A stretch of 5,867 bases of DNA from positions 1-5,867 of the forward strand of contig URYA01000109.1 in NCBI GenBank assembly GCA_900551975.1, read 5' to 3'. The DNA is from an uncultured Collinsella sp. (lineage in GTDB: Bacteria > Actinomycetota > Coriobacteriia > Coriobacteriales > Coriobacteriaceae). The notes beneath the pieces were generated by a model. It was given only the letters and a program-made list of their open reading frames with translations, made no database searches and was not told the origin of the DNA. Shown in pieces: positions 4,525 to 5,867 of the stretch (position 1 is the stretch's first letter; every line of letters starts with the position of its first letter). The position numbers and the translations under genes were made by a program.

Positions 4525-5448
4525 CTAGCAGGCGGCCATGATGGGGGCAGCGACCTGCTTCTTACGGGAGAGGACGCCCGGCATCCAGACACCGTCGTGC
4601 TCGTCGGCGATGCCCAGACCCTTCTGAGCAGCCTCGGTCTCGCCCTCGAGCAGGACCTGCGAGCCCTCCTCCATGATGTCGGTGATGCACAGGACGATGC
4701 CGTCGGCACCCTTCTCGGCGGCGTAGGCGCGCATGGCCTCGCGAATCTCGTCGATCATGCCGAGCGCGCGGCTCTTGTCGACGGTCTCGTACTGGCCGAT
4801 GAGCAGCTTCTTGCCGGCGGGCTCGAACATCTTGATGTCGTTGCCGACCATCTCGGCTGCGGTGAAGGAGCCGGACGGACGGGTGAGGAAGACCTCCATG
4901 CCAAACTTGACCGGGTCGACGCCCACCTGCTCGCCGAGCTTGGCGGCGACGGCACGGTCGACATCGGTGGTGGTGGGGCTCTTGAGCATGAGCGTATCGG
5001 TCATCATAGCCGAGAGCAGCAGCTTGGCCTGGACGTCGGAAAGCTCAACGCCGAGCACGCCGGCGAGCTTGGTGACGATGGTGCAGCTGGAGCCCCAGGG
5101 CAGGCAGATGTAGTGCAGCGGGCCGGCGGTCTCGAAGTCGCCAATGCGGTGATGGTCGACGACGCCAAAGACCGTGGCGTCCTTAAGGCCGGCGACGGAC
5201 TGGGCGGACTCGTTGTGGTCGGTGAGGACGACGAGCTGACCGGCCTCGACGGACTCGATCACGCGAGGCTCGGCAATGCCGGCGTCGGCGAGCAGCTTGG
5301 CGGACTCTGCCGGAAGCTGGCCCAGAGCGCAAGCCTCGTAGGTGTTGCCGGCATACTCAACCTGGTTGAGCAGCTGGGACAGGACGACGGCGCTCATGAT
5401 GGCGTCGTTATCGGGGTTCTGGTGACCAAAGACAAGAACGTTTGCCAT
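4525..5448 (-). CDS. ppaC: Manganese-dependent (type C, family II) inorganic pyrophosphatase
   Basis: Cytoplasmic enzyme that hydrolyses pyrophosphate to two phosphates and so pulls biosynthetic reactions forward. It is a DHH-family phosphoesterase of 307 residues, the usual length (about 309 in Bacillus subtilis), and no CBS/DRTGG regulatory insert is present. The N-terminal DHH domain shows FGHQNPDNDAI with metal ligands His9, Asp13 and Asp15, TDHNE with Asp77, the VVDHHRI motif with Asp98-His99-His100, and MMTDTLMLKSPT with Asp151. The C-terminal DHHA2 domain ends with GVLSRKKQV (291-299), whose Arg295 and Lys296 bind the substrate in the family. The ATG at 5448 has a GGAGG Shine-Dalgarno (5459-5455) six bases upstream. 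It has its own terminator, and the region between it and the upstream glucokinase holds a REP-like palindrome, so it is probably a single-gene unit. No promoter was identified with confidence. Confidence 0.96.
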   Translation of the reverse strand: MANVLVFGHQNPDNDAIMSAVVLSQLLNQVEYAGNTYEACALGQLPAESAKLLADAGIAEPRVIESVEAGQLVVLTDHNESAQSVAGLKDATVFGVVDHHRIGDFETAGPLHYICLPWGSSCTIVTKLAGVLGVELSDVQAKLLLSAMMTDTLMLKSPTTTDVDRAVAAKLGEQVGVDPVKFGMEVFLTRPSGSFTAAEMVGNDIKMFEPAGKKLLIGQYETVDKSRALGMIDEIREAMRAYAAEKGADGIVLCITDIMEEGSQVLLEGETEAAQKGLGIADEHDGVWMPGVLSRKKQVAAPIMAAC

Positions 5449-5540
5449 GGATATCCTCCACTTGATATGTGTACTTGGACGTAGCTATGGTAGCACGCCG
5501 ATGCCGAGCCTTCGCAGACGGAAGGGCCACGGCATATTTT

Positions 5541-5613
5541 GGGGCAGGCACGGGGGCCAAGGCTGTCCCTTTTACACCGTGTTGGTGCAAAGTAGCCTGA
5601 CCCCCTTGCACCA
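5541..5613. repeat. REP-like imperfect palindrome between the glucokinase gene and ppaC
   Basis: The plus strand reads GGGGCAGGC (5541-5549) at one side and GCCTGACCCC (5595-5604) at the other, which are inverted copies with a one-base gap. CTTTTACACC (5569-5578) and GGTGCAAAG (5584-5592) lie inside and form the apex around GTGTT. TGGTGCAA (5583-5590) also pairs perfectly with TTGCACCA (5606-5613), giving a competing hairpin. The structure begins right after the glucokinase stop codon and may terminate or protect that transcript. The layout and wording (GGTGCAAAG, GTCCC, CCTGACCCC) resemble the REP-type palindromes dispersed in some bacterial genomes; copy number cannot be judged from one window. 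Confidence 0.5.
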
Positions 5614-5614
5614 G

Positions 5615-5867
5615 CTATTTGCCGGCGGCGCGCAGGGCTACGTAGGCGGCACCGATGATGCCGGCGTCGTTGCCGAGCGAGGCGACCTTAATGGGCGTCT
5701 CGCGCGAGGCGGAAAGCGCGTATTGCTTAAAGTGCTCGCGGACCTTGTCGAGGTAGACATCGGCCGAGGCAGACGCACCGCCGCCGATCAGGAACATCTC
5801 GGGGTCGACCACGTTGGCAATAAGCGCCAGGGCGCGGCCGAGGTAGTCGGCCATGGTATCGGCAGCT
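5615..5867 (-). CDS. ROK-family glucokinase (partial, N-terminus off window)
   Basis: C-terminal 83 residues of a ROK (repressor, ORF, kinase) sugar kinase, most likely a glucokinase that phosphorylates glucose with ATP in the cytoplasm. The visible part has the typical late-domain pattern: LGRALALIANVVDPEMFLIGGGAS, in which the LANxxDPxxxxxGGG-like motif closes the nucleotide site, followed by a helix ending in ASRETPIKVASLGNDAGIIGAAYVAL, the conserved tail of the family. The frame stays open to the right edge, so the Met at 5854 is internal. The catalytic Asp, the ATP-binding DxGxT motif and the CxxC zinc motif lie outside the window, so repressor members cannot be ruled out strictly, but the match is closest to glucokinases. 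It ends two bases from a hairpin-forming repeat that may be its terminator. Confidence 0.88.
   Translation of the reverse strand, partial: AADTMADYLGRALALIANVVDPEMFLIGGGASASADVYLDKVREHFKQYALSASRETPIKVASLGNDAGIIGAAYVALRAAGK

Noticed and set aside
4504..5484. A 326-codon open frame on the plus strand across ppaC
   Set aside because: The translation is Gly/Leu/Asp/Ala-rich low complexity, it begins inside the ppaC terminator and it mirrors the codon structure of ppaC on the opposite strand.
5408..5611. A minus-strand frame of 67 codons between the glucokinase and ppaC genes
   Set aside because: It lies within the REP-like palindrome and runs into the ppaC start, without a ribosome-binding site or recognisable features.
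1..5867. CRISPR array, tRNA, rRNA, prophage or insertion sequence with transposase
   Set aside because: No regularly spaced repeats, no tRNA cloverleaf, no rRNA-like stretch and no transposase or phage gene was seen on either strand.

Overview
The window looks like chromosomal DNA from a Coriobacteriia member (Actinomycetota), most likely Collinsella or a close relative. The basis is the fairly GC-rich coding sequence, the combination of a PF12897-type aspartate aminotransferase, a type C pyrophosphatase, NhaA and a ROK glucokinase, and general resemblance to gut Coriobacteriia. The genus is an inference from recognition, not a search result. Nearly all genes lie on the minus strand; the single plus-strand gene is a small protein of unknown function.

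Layout from left to right. At 1-339 (minus) is the N-terminal part of a TatA/TatB-family twin-arginine translocase subunit that runs off the left edge. A 153-base gap follows, holding a strong GC-rich hairpin directly against the presumed -10 element of the tat gene. At 493-807 (minus) is a STAS-domain anti-sigma factor antagonist. It lies 51 bases downstream of an aspartate aminotransferase (859-2163, minus) and is probably cotranscribed with it. A divergent intergenic region (2164-2312) separates the aminotransferase from an 84-residue unknown protein on the plus strand (2313-2567).

The convergent gap 2568-2898 has no gene. It contains an AT-rich, roughly 230-base stretch bounded by related inverted repeats (2585-2618 and 2781-2814). 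The right repeat is part of a very strong hairpin terminator that serves the convergent nhaA gene. nhaA (2899-4257, minus) encodes a Na+/H+ antiporter with its catalytic residues intact and an enlarged loop. Its upstream region (4258-4524) holds two separate intrinsic terminators. One belongs to the next gene, ppaC (4525-5448, minus, manganese-dependent inorganic pyrophosphatase). The other lies only 33 bases before the nhaA start, with a complementary segment upstream that could act as an antiterminator, so nhaA may be controlled by attenuation. Between ppaC and the last gene is a REP-like imperfect palindrome (5541-5613). The window ends in the C-terminal part of a ROK-family glucokinase (5615-5867, minus).

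The genes are mostly unrelated housekeeping functions: protein export, amino-acid nitrogen metabolism, ion homeostasis, pyrophosphate removal and sugar phosphorylation. They appear to be separate transcription units, apart from the aminotransferase-STAS pair. No phage, CRISPR, defence or biosynthetic system is visible. The unusual content is in the intergenic DNA: the inverted-repeat-bounded element, the nhaA leader and the REP-like palindrome.
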